Assembly: GCF_029193575.1 (NCBI RefSeq)
Contig: NZ_JARGCS010000012.1
Location: 434,001 to 498,000 of the forward strand
Source of the DNA: Pseudomonas entomophila
Lineage (GTDB): Bacteria > Pseudomonadota > Gammaproteobacteria > Pseudomonadales > Pseudomonadaceae
Direction of reading: 5' to 3'
Length of the DNA: 64,000 nucleotides
The notes below the pieces were generated by a model that saw nothing but the letters and a program-made list of their open reading frames with translations, was not told the origin of the DNA and searched no databases. Shown piece after piece: positions 1 to 14,266 of the stretch; within the stretch, counting starts at the first letter, position 1, and each line of letters opens with the position of its first letter. The position numbers were made by a program, and so were the translations under genes.

Positions 1-1
1 C

Positions 2-208
2 GCCAATGGCCAGCAGCGCATGCAGGGGCTGCTGCCACCGGCCTACCAGGCCTTCGCCGAGCAGGCCCTGGCGGGGATGATCGCCATCAAAGCGGTGACC
101 CACCCGGGCGACGTGGCCAGGGAAGTGTGGCGCGCCGCTAATGACGTATCGGGGCAACTGCACTTTCCCGCAGGGGCGGATGCCCTGGCGTTGGCTCAAC
201 TGCGGTAG
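2..208 (+). CDS. C-terminal fragment of a probable short-chain dehydrogenase (SDR)
   Basis: Only the last 68 codons are in the window, and the reading frame is open from the left edge. The visible part contains a segment like PPAYQAFAEQ, followed by a helical stretch and VTHPGDVAREVWRAAND. That resembles the C-terminal cofactor-lid and tail region of SDR oxidoreductases, where a sentence of the form 'PEDVAR.VW.A..D' is common. No Rossmann glycine motif or YxxxK is visible because the N-terminus is outside the window, so the assignment is an inference. The gene ends tail-to-tail with the methyltransferase on the other strand, overlapping it by 13 bases. Confidence 0.5.
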   Translation, partial: ANGQQRMQGLLPPAYQAFAEQALAGMIAIKAVTHPGDVAREVWRAANDVSGQLHFPAGADALALAQLR

Positions 209-867
209 GCCACCCAACCCTTGAAGGTCAGGCCGCAATAGAACAGTTGCACGTCGGTGAAGCCGGCCGCCTCCAGCAAGGCCACATCCTGCTCGGGCGT
301 GAGCACCGGCAGGCGCTCCTTCATCGTCGCGATGCTCTCGGCCAACTGCTTCGGTGCAGTGCCTGGGGCGTTGGCGAAGGTGGCGTTGCGCAGCAGCCAG
401 CGGTCTTGTTCGCTGCCCTGGTTGGGGAAGCTGTGGTGCGCCACCACCAACGGCGCACCGGGTTTCAGGCGTCGGTGCAGTTCGCGCAGGGTGCGCAGGC
501 GTTCGGCCTCGGGCAGGAAGTGCAGGGTCAGCAGGCAGGTGGCGGCGTCGAAGGGGCCGGCGTCGCCGCTGTCGATGTAGCCTTCGTGCAGGGTCACGCG
601 GGTGGCCAGCGGGCCGAGCAGGGTGCGGGCCAGGTCGAGCATCTGTGCGGAGGGGTCGATGCCGAGCAGTTGCCAGCCTGGTTGCAAGGTGGCGAAGGCC
701 TTGAGTTCCAGGCCGCCGCCGGCGCCGAGGACCAGGACCCGGGCGTTGTCGGGGGTGCGTTCGGCCATCAGCAGGCAGGCCATGCGATGCAGGTCGTGCA
801 AGCCCGGGACGATGCGCTCGGTGCGCTGGAGGTAGTCCGCTACCTGGGCGGGGTCGGTGAAGGTCAT
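196..867 (-). CDS. Class I SAM-dependent methyltransferase
   Basis: The 223-residue soluble protein has the class I methyltransferase fold. The SAM-binding motif I is VLVLGAGGGLELKAFA near residues 45-60, with an acidic residue in GIDPSAQMLDLAR after strand 2. Motif DAATCLLTLHFLP and a LKPGAPLVVAHHS strand follow. The start at 867 was chosen because a GGAG lies about 9 bases upstream and the next ATG upstream (at 897) adds only a basic, low-complexity leader. The substrate is unknown; similar proteins are often annotated just as methyltransferases, and nothing nearby names a pathway. The gene converges on the SDR fragment, overlapping it by 13 bases. Confidence 0.75.
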   Translation of the reverse strand: MTFTDPAQVADYLQRTERIVPGLHDLHRMACLLMAERTPDNARVLVLGAGGGLELKAFATLQPGWQLLGIDPSAQMLDLARTLLGPLATRVTLHEGYIDSGDAGPFDAATCLLTLHFLPEAERLRTLRELHRRLKPGAPLVVAHHSFPNQGSEQDRWLLRNATFANAPGTAPKQLAESIATMKERLPVLTPEQDVALLEAAGFTDVQLFYCGLTFKGWVAYRS

Positions 868-1072
868 GGCGGGGCTCCGGGGTCGGGGAGCTTTCATGGT
901 ACGGCACGTGTCAAGGGGCAAGCCCGCTCTGCGGGTTCGATGGGCTGTGCCGGTAGCGCTTGGCCTGAACAACACTTCACTTAATCTTTCTCAATTGCAG
1001 GTGTATCGTATTCGCCCTTCACCGCTGGCCCGCCCAGCAGCTTGATCGCGCGATAACGAGGTACCCGCACCG

Positions 1073-2455
1073 ATGTCTTTCACCCGTCGACAAATGCTCA
1101 AGGGCCTCACTGGCCTCGTGGTGGTTGGCCTGGGCGCCGGGGGCGCGGCGCGCTACTGGCTGGGCAAGGTCGAAGACGAGCAGGCCGGCCACGACTATGA
1201 GCTGATCGCCGCCCCCCTGGACGTCGAGCTGGTGCCGGGGCACAACACCGAAGCCTGGGCGTTCGGGCCCACGGTGCCGGGCACCGAGCTGCGGGTGCGC
1301 CAAGGCACCTGGCTGCGGGTACGTTTCATCAACCACCTGCCAGTGGAAACCACCATCCACTGGCACGGCATCCGCCTGCCGCTGGAAATGGATGGCGTGC
1401 CCTACGTCTCGCAACTGCCGGTCAAGCCCGGCGAGTTCTTCGACTACAAGTTCCGCGTGCCCGACGCCGGCAGCTACTGGTACCACCCGCACGTCAGCAG
1501 CTCCGAGGAGCTGGGGCGTGGCCTGGTCGGCCCGCTGATCGTCGAGGAGCGTGAGCCCACCGGCTTCCAGCACGAACGCGTGCTGAGCCTGAAGACCTGG
1601 CACGTGGACGAGCAGGGCGGCTGGCTGCCGTTCAGCGTTCCCCGTGAAGCGGCGCGCAATGGCACCGTCGGGCGGCTAATCACCATCAACGGCCAGGCCG
1701 ATGCGGTCACCGAACTGCCCGCCGGCCAGGTGGTGCGGGTGCGCCTACTGAACCTGGACAACACCTGGACCTACCGTCTCAACCTCAAGGGCAACTGCGA
1801 GGCGCGGGTCTACGCCCTCGACGGCAACCCCGTGACCCCGCGCCCGCTGGAGGACGAATACTGGCTTGGCCCTGGCATGCGCATCTGCCTGGCCATCCGC
1901 ATTCCCGAGGCGGGTGAGGAGATCTCCCTGCGCGACGGCTTCGTGCGCCTGGGCACCCTGCGCGCAGTGGCCAGCAACGACGCCCCCGGCGACTGGCCCA
2001 AGGCCCTGCCGGCAAACCCCATCGCCGAGCCCGACCTGGAGAAGGCCGAGAAGCTGAACTTCAATTTCGAATGGGCCGGCAAGGTCTCGGTCAACACGGA
2101 GAATGGCAAGCCACCGACCCTCTGGCAGATCAACGGGCAAGCCTGGGACATCACCGACAAGACGTGCGCCGACCGCCCCATCGCCACCTTGAAGCAGGGC
2201 AACAGCTACATCTTCGAGTTGAAGAACATGACCCAGTACCAGCACCCGATCCACCTGCACGGCATGAGTTTCAAGGTGATCGCCTCCAATCGCCGCAAGA
2301 TCGTCGAACCGTGGTTCACCGACACCTACCTGCTGGGCAAGAACGAGCGCGCCCAAGTGGCGTTGGTGGCGGATAACCCCGGCACCTGGATGTTCCACTG
2401 CCACGTGATCGACCATATGGAAACCGGCCTGATGGCCGCGATCGCGGTGGTCTGA
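1073..2455 (+). CDS. cumA: Multicopper oxidase CumA, Tat-exported
   Basis: This 460-residue, three-cupredoxin-domain multicopper oxidase is of the laccase/CueO type. The start is a twin-arginine signal (SFTRRQMLKG, then a hydrophobic stretch), so a folded periplasmic enzyme is expected. All four copper-ligand motifs are present: HWHGIRL (about residues 97-103), YWYHPHV (about 137-143), HPIHLHG near residue 390, and HCHVIDHMETGLM near the C-terminus, which carries the Cys and Met expected of a type 1 site. The sequence closely resembles P. putida CumA, historically linked to Mn(II) oxidation; other oxidases (MnxG, McoA) are now regarded as the main Mn oxidases, so the true substrate is uncertain. 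The stop overlaps the tadA start by one base, implying co-transcription. Confidence 0.9.
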   Translation: MSFTRRQMLKGLTGLVVVGLGAGGAARYWLGKVEDEQAGHDYELIAAPLDVELVPGHNTEAWAFGPTVPGTELRVRQGTWLRVRFINHLPVETTIHWHGIRLPLEMDGVPYVSQLPVKPGEFFDYKFRVPDAGSYWYHPHVSSSEELGRGLVGPLIVEEREPTGFQHERVLSLKTWHVDEQGGWLPFSVPREAARNGTVGRLITINGQADAVTELPAGQVVRVRLLNLDNTWTYRLNLKGNCEARVYALDGNPVTPRPLEDEYWLGPGMRICLAIRIPEAGEEISLRDGFVRLGTLRAVASNDAPGDWPKALPANPIAEPDLEKAEKLNFNFEWAGKVSVNTENGKPPTLWQINGQAWDITDKTCADRPIATLKQGNSYIFELKNMTQYQHPIHLHGMSFKVIASNRRKIVEPWFTDTYLLGKNERAQVALVADNPGTWMFHCHVIDHMETGLMAAIAVV

Positions 2456-2934
2456 TGCGGCCGAAGATCATCGATCGCAGTCGCGACCAGGCGTTCATGC
2501 AACTGGCGTTGGCGCTGGCCGCCGAAGGTGCGGCCCTGGGCGAGGTGCCGGTGGGGGCGGTGGTGGTGCAGCATGGGCAGGTGATCGGCCGCGGCTTCAA
2601 CCGACCGATCCTCGACAGCGACCCCAGCGCCCATGCCGAGATGGTCGCCATCCGCGATGCGGCGAAGGCGGCGAGCAACTACCGGTTGCCGGGCAGCACC
2701 CTGTACGTGACCCTGGAGCCGTGCAGCATGTGCGCCGGGTTGATCGTGCATTCGCGGATCGAGCGGGTGGTGTATGGGGCGCTGGAGCCCAAGGCAGGGG
2801 TGGTGCAGAGCCAGGGGCAGTTCTTTGCCCAGGGGTTCTTGAACCATCGTGTGCTGTATGAGGGCGGGGTGCTGGCGAATGAGTGCGGGCAGATATTGAG
2901 CGAGTTCTTCAAGGCCCGGCGCGCCAAGGGCTGA
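2455..2934 (+). CDS. tadA: tRNA-specific adenosine deaminase TadA
   Basis: TadA converts adenosine 34 to inosine in the anticodon of tRNA-Arg(ACG), an essential wobble modification. The 159-residue protein has the zinc cytidine/deoxycytidylate deaminase signature: HAEMVAIRDA supplies one zinc ligand and the catalytic Glu, and LEPCSMCAGLIVHSRI supplies the two Cys ligands. The length fits the family. The start codon overlaps the cumA stop (TGATG), so translation is probably coupled. This is the same pair described as cumA-cumB in P. putida, in which CumB is the deaminase. The C-terminal LSEFFKARRAKG is a typical TadA tail. Confidence 0.95.
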   Translation: MRPKIIDRSRDQAFMQLALALAAEGAALGEVPVGAVVVQHGQVIGRGFNRPILDSDPSAHAEMVAIRDAAKAASNYRLPGSTLYVTLEPCSMCAGLIVHSRIERVVYGALEPKAGVVQSQGQFFAQGFLNHRVLYEGGVLANECGQILSEFFKARRAKG

Positions 2935-2991
2935 GCTGGAAACTGTGGTGGCAGGGCTGGCCCCGCGATGAGGCCTACCCGATCCCGCGCC

Positions 2992-8612
<5,621 letters not shown>

Positions 8613-8614
8613 GG

Positions 8615-8926
8615 GTGTACAAGCTGGCCTTCTTCGTCCCGGCCAGCCATGTGGAAGTGGTCAAGGCCGCTGTGTTCGCCGCAGGTGGCGGACGCATCGG
8701 CGACTACGACCACTGTGCCTGGCAGACCCTTGGCCAAGGCCAGTTCCGCCCGTTGGACGGCAGCCAGCCGTTTCTCGGGCAGGCCGGCCAGGTCGAAGTG
8801 GTGGAGGAGTGGAAGGTCGAGTTGGTGGTGGCCGATGCGTTGGTCCGCGATGTCGTCGCGGCGCTCAAGGCCAGCCATCCGTACCAGACACCGGCCTACG
8901 AGGTCTGGCCGCTGGCCGATTTCTGA
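8615..8926 (+). CDS. NIF3/YqfO-like small protein
   Basis: This 103-residue protein matches the separate PII/CutA-like insert domain found in NIF3/YqfO family proteins: YKLAFFVP at the start, AGGGRIGDYDHCAWQTLGQGQFRP (quoted in pieces: GGGRIGDYDHCAW, then GQGQFRP), and HPYQTPAYEVWPL at the end. These stand-alone proteins are common in Pseudomonas and no function is established. The GTG at 8615 is preferred over TTG at 8600 because family members start M-Y-K-L; the 3-base gap to purL means there is no independent promoter. Transcription with purL is likely. Confidence 0.8.
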   Translation: MYKLAFFVPASHVEVVKAAVFAAGGGRIGDYDHCAWQTLGQGQFRPLDGSQPFLGQAGQVEVVEEWKVELVVADALVRDVVAALKASHPYQTPAYEVWPLADF

Positions 8927-8954
8927 GGTGTCGCTGCAAGGGGCTGCTGTGCAG

Positions 8955-8986
8955 CCCAATCGCGGGCTTGCCCCGCGATTGGGCCG
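8955..8986. repeat. REP-type palindrome, copy A (perfect 12-bp stem)
   Basis: A 12-bp perfect stem (8955-8966 with 8972-8983) closes a CTTGC loop. The 32-nt sequence recurs without a mismatch at 18535-18566 in the same orientation. It may also act as a transcription terminator for the purL unit and the convergent nagE gene. Confidence 0.85.
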
Positions 8987-9000
8987 CGTAGCGGCCCCTT

Positions 9001-10665
9001 TTACCTTTGCAGCGCCTGGCTCACCCCTGGTGCCTGCGGCCCCATCAGCAAATGCCAGACCCCACCCGCCTGCGGGCTGACGCCTTGGCAGCCCATCGCC
9101 AGTAGCCGTTCGCGCGCTACCTTCCCTTCATCCTTCAGCGTCACCCGCACACGGCTTGACGCCACGCACGCCACCGCCAGCACGTTCGCCCGCCCGCCCA
9201 GGGCCTCCAGCCATTCCCCCGCCGGCACGGTTTCATCGACCGCCGAAGGCGCGGTCTCGACAACCGGCGCGGTCACCAGCGCTTGCGGCAATGCCGCGCG
9301 AATCTCGTCCGCCAGCGCATCCGCCAATGGCCCCACCACCACTTGCAGGCTGCCGCCGTTGCCTGGCCGCACCACGGCCATCGCCCCCAGGCGCTTGAGT
9401 TCGTCGTCACGGGCCAGGCCACGGTCGGCCAGCACCAGGCGCAAGCGCGTGGTGCAGGCGTCCACCCCTTGCAGGTTGGCCGCGCCGCCCAATGCCTCGA
9501 TATAGCCGCGCGCCCGTGGCGCCTCGCCGCCAGCCACCACCCGGTCGGCGGGCTGTTCCTCGCGCCCCGGGGTCTTCAGGTCGAAGCGGCGGATGCAGAA
9601 GTCGAACACGAAGTAGTAGACCAGCGCATAGGCCACGCCCACCGGGAACACCAGCCAGCCATTGGTCGAGCGCCCCCAGCCCAGCGCCATGTCGATCGCG
9701 CCGCCCGAGAAGGTGAAGCCCAGGCGGATGTTCAACAGGTCGCAGATCGCCATCGACAACCCGGTCAGCAGCGCGTGGATCAGGTACAGCATCGGTGCCA
9801 GGAACATGAAGGCGAACTCCACCGGCTCCGTCACCCCGGTCAGCGCCGAGGTCAGCGCCATCGACAGCAGCACCCCGCCGATCAGCTTGCGCCGCCCCGG
9901 CAGGGCGTGCCGGTACATGGCCAGGCATGCGGCGGGCAGGCCGAAGATCATCATCGGGAAGATCCCGGCCATGAACTGGCCGGCCTTGGGGTCGCCAGCG
10001 AAATAGCGGGCCAGGTCGCCCGTCACCACCTGGCCGTTGACGGCCTCGAAGCTGCCGAAGACGAACCACACCAGGTTGTTCAGGATGTGGTGCAGGCCGG
10101 TGATGATCAGCAGGCGGTTGAGCACGCCAAAGAAGAACGCGCCGATGCTGCCGCTCTCCATCATCACTTGGCCCAGGCTGTTGATGCCATGCTGCACGGG
10201 TGGCCAGACGATGCCGAACAGCAGCCCCAGGCTTACCGCCGACAGCCCGGTGATGATCGGCACGAAGCGCCGCCCGCCGAAGAACGCCAGGTATTCGGGC
10301 AGGCGGATGTCCTTGAAGCGGTTGTACAGGCTGCCGCCGAGCAGGCCGCAAAGGATGCCGGCGAGCATGCCCATGTCGATCTTCGGGTCGATCGTCTTCA
10401 GTGTGGCGACCAGGACCAGGTAGCCGATGGCGCCGGCCAGCCCGGCGGTGCCGTTGTTGTCGCGGGCAAAGCCCACGGCGATGCCGACGGCGAAGATCAG
10501 CGCCAGGTTGGCGAAGATCGCCTGCCCCGCGTCGTGCACCAGGGCGATGTCGAGCAGGTCGGTGTCGCCCAGGCGCAGCAACAGGCCGGCGATGGGCAGG
10601 ATGGCGATGGGCAGCATCAAGGCGCGGCCGAGCCGTTGCAGGCCCTGGATGAAGTGCTGGTACAT
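9001..10665 (-). CDS. nagE: GlcNAc-specific PTS permease EIICB(B)
   Basis: This 554-residue membrane protein takes up N-acetylglucosamine and phosphorylates it to GlcNAc-6-phosphate. The EIIC domain spans about residues 1-370, with many hydrophobic segments; MLPIAILPIAGLLLRLG is the classic glucose-family EIIC start, and GVTEPVEFAFMFLAP is the signature loop. An EIIB domain follows with the phosphorylated Cys in VDACTTRLRL. A second, degenerate EIIB-like repeat ends the protein (WLEALGGRANVLAVACVASSRVRV), in which the phosphorylation Cys position reads Ala. The start at 10665 has GGAG upstream (CGGAGCGCACC). It lies 13 bases after nagF and probably receives phosphate from it. Confidence 0.93.
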   Translation of the reverse strand: MYQHFIQGLQRLGRALMLPIAILPIAGLLLRLGDTDLLDIALVHDAGQAIFANLALIFAVGIAVGFARDNNGTAGLAGAIGYLVLVATLKTIDPKIDMGMLAGILCGLLGGSLYNRFKDIRLPEYLAFFGGRRFVPIITGLSAVSLGLLFGIVWPPVQHGINSLGQVMMESGSIGAFFFGVLNRLLIITGLHHILNNLVWFVFGSFEAVNGQVVTGDLARYFAGDPKAGQFMAGIFPMMIFGLPAACLAMYRHALPGRRKLIGGVLLSMALTSALTGVTEPVEFAFMFLAPMLYLIHALLTGLSMAICDLLNIRLGFTFSGGAIDMALGWGRSTNGWLVFPVGVAYALVYYFVFDFCIRRFDLKTPGREEQPADRVVAGGEAPRARGYIEALGGAANLQGVDACTTRLRLVLADRGLARDDELKRLGAMAVVRPGNGGSLQVVVGPLADALADEIRAALPQALVTAPVVETAPSAVDETVPAGEWLEALGGRANVLAVACVASSRVRVTLKDEGKVARERLLAMGCQGVSPQAGGVWHLLMGPQAPGVSQALQR

Positions 10666-10678
10666 GGTGCGCTCCGAA

Positions 10679-13225
10679 TTATCGTTGTTGGGCGTGGCGG
10701 GCCGCAGGTGCGTGCCGGGGGCGGTCGCGCACGTCACGGCAGGCTTGGCGTACGGCCTTGGCACTGGGCAGCGTCAGCAGGTGCTGGGCCAGGTGCGTGC
10801 AGTCGGTGGTGTCCAGTTGCCGCACCAGGGCCTTGATCTCGCCGATCTGCGGCGCGCTGACCGACAGCTCGGTCACCCCCAGGCCAACCAGCACCGCTGT
10901 CGCCAGCGGGTCGCTGGCCAGGGCGCCGCACACGCCCACCCAACGCTTGTGCTTGGCCGCACCCCGGCAGGTCAGGTCGATCAGGCGCAACACCGCCGGG
11001 TGCAGGGCGTCGACCCGCGCGGCCAGGCCGGCATGGTCGCGGTCCATGGCCAGGGTGTACTGCGACAGGTCGTTGGTGCCGATGGAGAAGAAGTCGGCAT
11101 GCTCGGCCAGGCGCTCGGCGAGCAAGGCTGCCGCCGGCACCTCGATCATCACCCCCAGTTCGGCGCGCTGCGCCACGCCCAGTTCGGCAGCCAGCTGGTC
11201 GAGGCGCAGGCGCACGGCAAGCAGCTCGTCGACCTCGGTGACCATGGGCAGCATGATCCGACAACGTCGCTGGGGGTTCACCCGCAGCAGTGCGCGCAAT
11301 TGCTGGTCGAGCAGTTCCGGGCGCACCTGGCCGAGGCGGATACCGCGCAGGCCCAGCACCGGGTTGGCCTCGGCGGGCAGGGGCAGGTAGTCGAGTTGCT
11401 TGTCGCCGCCCACGTCGATGGTGCGGATGATCACCGGGCGCTCGCCCATGGCATCGACCACTGCTTGGTAGGCCGCGCGCTGCTCGCCTTCGTCCGGCGC
11501 CGTATGGCGGTCGACGAAGAGGAATTCGCTGCGCAGCAGGCCCACGCCATCGGCGCCCAGGACCACGGCCCGGGCGGCTTCGTCGGCGCCGGCGACGTTG
11601 GCTGCGACTTCGATGTGCCGACCGTCGAGGGTGTGAGCCGGGGCATGCGCAGCGGCCTGTTGCCGTTGTCGTTGCTCGCGACGTTCGCGGCATTGCTGCT
11701 CGACCTCCAGCAGCCGCGCGGCGTCGGCCTGGGTTTCCAGGCGGCCTTGCTCGGCGTCGAGCACCAGCGGCGTGCCCAGCGGCAGCGCCAGCAGCGCATC
11801 GCCGACCGCCACCAGGCAGGGCAGGCCACGGGCGCGGGCGAGGATGGCCACGTGCGAGGTGGCGCCGCCAGCGGCCATGCACAGCCCGGCGATGTCGTGC
11901 TGGGCGAGCAGCAGCAGGTCGGACGGGGTCAGCTCGTGGGCGACGACGATGGCCGAAGGCGGCAGTTGCAATTGCCGGGCTTCACCCAACAGGGCGCGCA
12001 GCACGCGCTGTTGCAGGTCGTGCAGGTCATTGGCGCGCTCGGCCAGCAGCGGGTTGTCGAGCTTGCGCAGCACCTGGCATTGGGCGTCTATGGCGCGGGC
12101 CCAGGCATGGCCGGCGGCCGTGCCCTGGTCGATGTGCTGGTGCGCGGCATCGAGCAGCGCCGGGTCGTCGAGCAAGGCCAGGTGCGCGTCGAGGATCGCG
12201 GCGGCGTCCTGCTGGTGGCGTGGCAGGTGGCGCAGGTCCTGTTCGAGGGCGCTGCGCACCTGCGCGAGGGCATCGTGCAGGGCTTGGCGCTGTTCGCCGG
12301 GTGTGTTGTGGCCGGGGTCGTCCGGCAGGGCGATATCGTCGAGCCGGGCCAGCGGCCCGTGGGCCAGGCCAGGCGAGGCGCAGACGCCAGTGAGTACGCC
12401 GGGTTCGCTGGAGGCGGGCGCGGGCTTGGGCATCAGCGGGGCGGCGGCATGCTGTTCGCTCACGCTCGGCGTGCTCAGCGCCGCCAGCAGCGCTTGCAAG
12501 GCAGGCTCGGCGTCGGGGCCGGTGCAGGTGAGCTGCACCTCGTCACCCTCGCCGACGCCCAGGCCCATCACTGCCACCAGGCTGTTCAGCGCGGCGACCT
12601 GGCCACGGAAGCGCAGCTCGGCGCGGCTTTGGAAACCTTGCGCGGTATGGCGCAGCAGGGCTGCGGGGCGCGCGTGCAGGCCCCCCTGGTGCGCCACCCG
12701 CGCCGAGCCACTGGCGCTGCGCTGCTCGGTTTGGCGGGTGAGGGGATGCGCAGCAGTGGCCTTGGCCTGTACGCCCAATAGCGCAGTGCCGGGTGCGGCC
12801 GTGGCGGCGGCCAGTGGCTGCACCGTGAAGTCCTCGCCGTTGCTGATCAACATCACCGTCACCAGGCTGGTGCAGTGTTGCGCCACCAGGTCCAGGTCGA
12901 AGTGGATCAGCGCCTGGCCTTCCACCACCCGCTCGCCAAGGCGTACCTGGGGCGTGAAGCCGCGCCCCTGCAGCTGCACGGTATCGACACCGATGTGCAG
13001 GAGGACTTCGGCCCCATTGTCGGCGCGCAGGGTCAGGGCGTGGCTGCTGCGGGCGAGCTGGATCACCTCGCCGGCGCAGGGCGCGCGCAGGCAATCGTCG
13101 AGTGGGTCGACGGCGATGCCTTCACCCAGCGTGCCGCTGGAAAACACAGGGTCCGGTACCAGGCCAAGCGGCACCAGCGGCCCGCTGAGCGGGGCGTGGA
13201 GCGTGACATTGTTGTTATGGGACAT
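10679..13225 (-). CDS. nagF: PTS EIIA-HPr-Enzyme I fusion protein (NagF type)
   Basis: At 848 residues, this cytoplasmic fusion carries every soluble PTS step for the GlcNAc transporter. The N-terminal EIIA-Glc domain has its active His in EVLLHIGVDTV (about residue 78). The HPr domain has HQGGLHARPAALL (about 170-182), the His being the phosphorylated residue. Enzyme I starts near residue 285, with phospho-His in GGATSHVAILARARGLP, GVGLLRSEFLF, and the PEP-site motif SIGTNDLSQYTLAMDRD. P. putida lacks the usual enteric PTS, so a dedicated fusion is expected. The start has AGGAACAGCGG upstream. Codons 4-6 are AAC/AAT (Asn-Asn-Asn), forming a Crc/Hfq-like A-rich motif. Confidence 0.93.
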   Translation of the reverse strand: MSHNNNVTLHAPLSGPLVPLGLVPDPVFSSGTLGEGIAVDPLDDCLRAPCAGEVIQLARSSHALTLRADNGAEVLLHIGVDTVQLQGRGFTPQVRLGERVVEGQALIHFDLDLVAQHCTSLVTVMLISNGEDFTVQPLAAATAAPGTALLGVQAKATAAHPLTRQTEQRSASGSARVAHQGGLHARPAALLRHTAQGFQSRAELRFRGQVAALNSLVAVMGLGVGEGDEVQLTCTGPDAEPALQALLAALSTPSVSEQHAAAPLMPKPAPASSEPGVLTGVCASPGLAHGPLARLDDIALPDDPGHNTPGEQRQALHDALAQVRSALEQDLRHLPRHQQDAAAILDAHLALLDDPALLDAAHQHIDQGTAAGHAWARAIDAQCQVLRKLDNPLLAERANDLHDLQQRVLRALLGEARQLQLPPSAIVVAHELTPSDLLLLAQHDIAGLCMAAGGATSHVAILARARGLPCLVAVGDALLALPLGTPLVLDAEQGRLETQADAARLLEVEQQCRERREQRQRQQAAAHAPAHTLDGRHIEVAANVAGADEAARAVVLGADGVGLLRSEFLFVDRHTAPDEGEQRAAYQAVVDAMGERPVIIRTIDVGGDKQLDYLPLPAEANPVLGLRGIRLGQVRPELLDQQLRALLRVNPQRRCRIMLPMVTEVDELLAVRLRLDQLAAELGVAQRAELGVMIEVPAAALLAERLAEHADFFSIGTNDLSQYTLAMDRDHAGLAARVDALHPAVLRLIDLTCRGAAKHKRWVGVCGALASDPLATAVLVGLGVTELSVSAPQIGEIKALVRQLDTTDCTHLAQHLLTLPSAKAVRQACRDVRDRPRHAPAARHAQQR
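13209..13216 (-). promoter_or_regulatory. Candidate Crc/Hfq binding motif in nagF
   Basis: On the - strand the bases read AACAACAA, which fits the AAnAAnAA motif bound by Hfq/Crc in Pseudomonas catabolite repression. It starts 6 bases after the nagF start codon, inside the region where blocking ribosomes would be effective. Confidence 0.45.
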
Positions 13226-13243
13226 CCGCTGTTCCTCGTGGAG

Positions 13244-14266
13244 TCAGTGCGTGCAGGTCACTTTGCTCAGGTGGCGGGGCTGGTCCGGGTCCAGGCCACG
13301 GGCTTCGGCAAGCCCGGCAGCCATGACGTAGAAACTCTGGATCGCCAGCACCGGGTCGAGCGCCGGGTGCCCGGCGCGGGTCAGGGTCAGGTCGCGTTCG
13401 CCGATGTCGTCTGGCGCTGCCAGCAGCACCCGGGCACCGCGTTGGCGCATGTCAGCGGCCAGTTGCAGCAGGCCGGCCTGCTCGACGCCACGGGGCGCGA
13501 ACACCAGCAACGGGTACTGCGCGTCGATCAGCGCCATCGGCCCGTGGCGTACCTCGGCGCTGCTGAAGGCCTCGGCCTGGATCACCGAGGTCTCCTTGAA
13601 TTTGAGCGCCGCTTCCTGGGCGATGGCGAAGCCGGCGCCACGGCCGATCACCATTAGCCGTTCGCTGGCGCGCAGCACCTCGATGGCCAGGCTCCAGTCC
13701 TGGCTGGCGGCTTCGCGCAGTTGCGCGGGCAGCGCGTGGCCCGCGGCCAGCAGTGCCGCGTCCTGGCCCCAGTGGGCAACCAGGCGGGCGCTGGCGGTCA
13801 GTGTGGCGACGAAGCTCTTGGTCGCTGCCACGCTCAGTTCGGGGCCGGCGCCCAGCGGCAGGTGGTGCTGGCAGGCCTGCTCCAGCGGCGAGCCTTCAGC
13901 GTTGACCAGCGCCACGGTGGTTGCCCCGCACTCGCCGAGGCGGCGCAGGCTTTGCACCAGGTCCGGGCTCTGCCCCGACTGCGACAGGCCCAGCGCCAGT
14001 TGGCCACGCACCCGTAGCGGCGCCTGCTGCAAGGTCACCACCGACATCGGCAGCGAGGCGACTGGCAGCCCCAGTTGCTGCATGGCCAGGTAGGCGAAGT
14101 AGCTGGCGGCATGGTCGGAACTGCCGCGTGCGACGGTCACCGCTACCTGCGGGTCGAGCGCGCGCAGGCGCTCGGCCAGGGCCGCGCAGGCCGGGTCCAG
14201 TTGCTGCAACTGGCGGTCGACGACGGCGGCGCAGGCGCGCGCCTCTTCGAGCATCCTTGAACTCAC
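13244..14266 (-). CDS. nagB-II: Glucosamine-6-phosphate deaminase, SIS type (NagB-II)
   Basis: The 340-residue protein has two SIS sugar-phosphate isomerase domains and no glutaminase domain, which is what separates NagB-II from GlmS. Motifs are VTVARGSSDHAASYFAYLA (first SIS), GLSQSGQSPDLVQSL, MVIGRGAGFAIAQEAALKFKE (quoted here in part) and the catalytic EVRHGPMALI. It is expected to convert GlcN-6-P to fructose-6-P and ammonia. The start is GTG at 14266, with AAGGAG 8 bases upstream; it overlaps the nagA stop by 4 bases (GTGA), showing translational coupling. An ATG 12 bases further in is the alternative. Confidence 0.88.
   Translation of the reverse strand: MSSRMLEEARACAAVVDRQLQQLDPACAALAERLRALDPQVAVTVARGSSDHAASYFAYLAMQQLGLPVASLPMSVVTLQQAPLRVRGQLALGLSQSGQSPDLVQSLRRLGECGATTVALVNAEGSPLEQACQHHLPLGAGPELSVAATKSFVATLTASARLVAHWGQDAALLAAGHALPAQLREAASQDWSLAIEVLRASERLMVIGRGAGFAIAQEAALKFKETSVIQAEAFSSAEVRHGPMALIDAQYPLLVFAPRGVEQAGLLQLAADMRQRGARVLLAAPDDIGERDLTLTRAGHPALDPVLAIQSFYVMAAGLAEARGLDPDQPRHLSKVTCTH

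Noticed and set aside
9283..13657. Several long + strand frames opposite the nag operon
   Set aside because: They have no family motifs, while the - strand frames carry complete PTS and SIS signatures.
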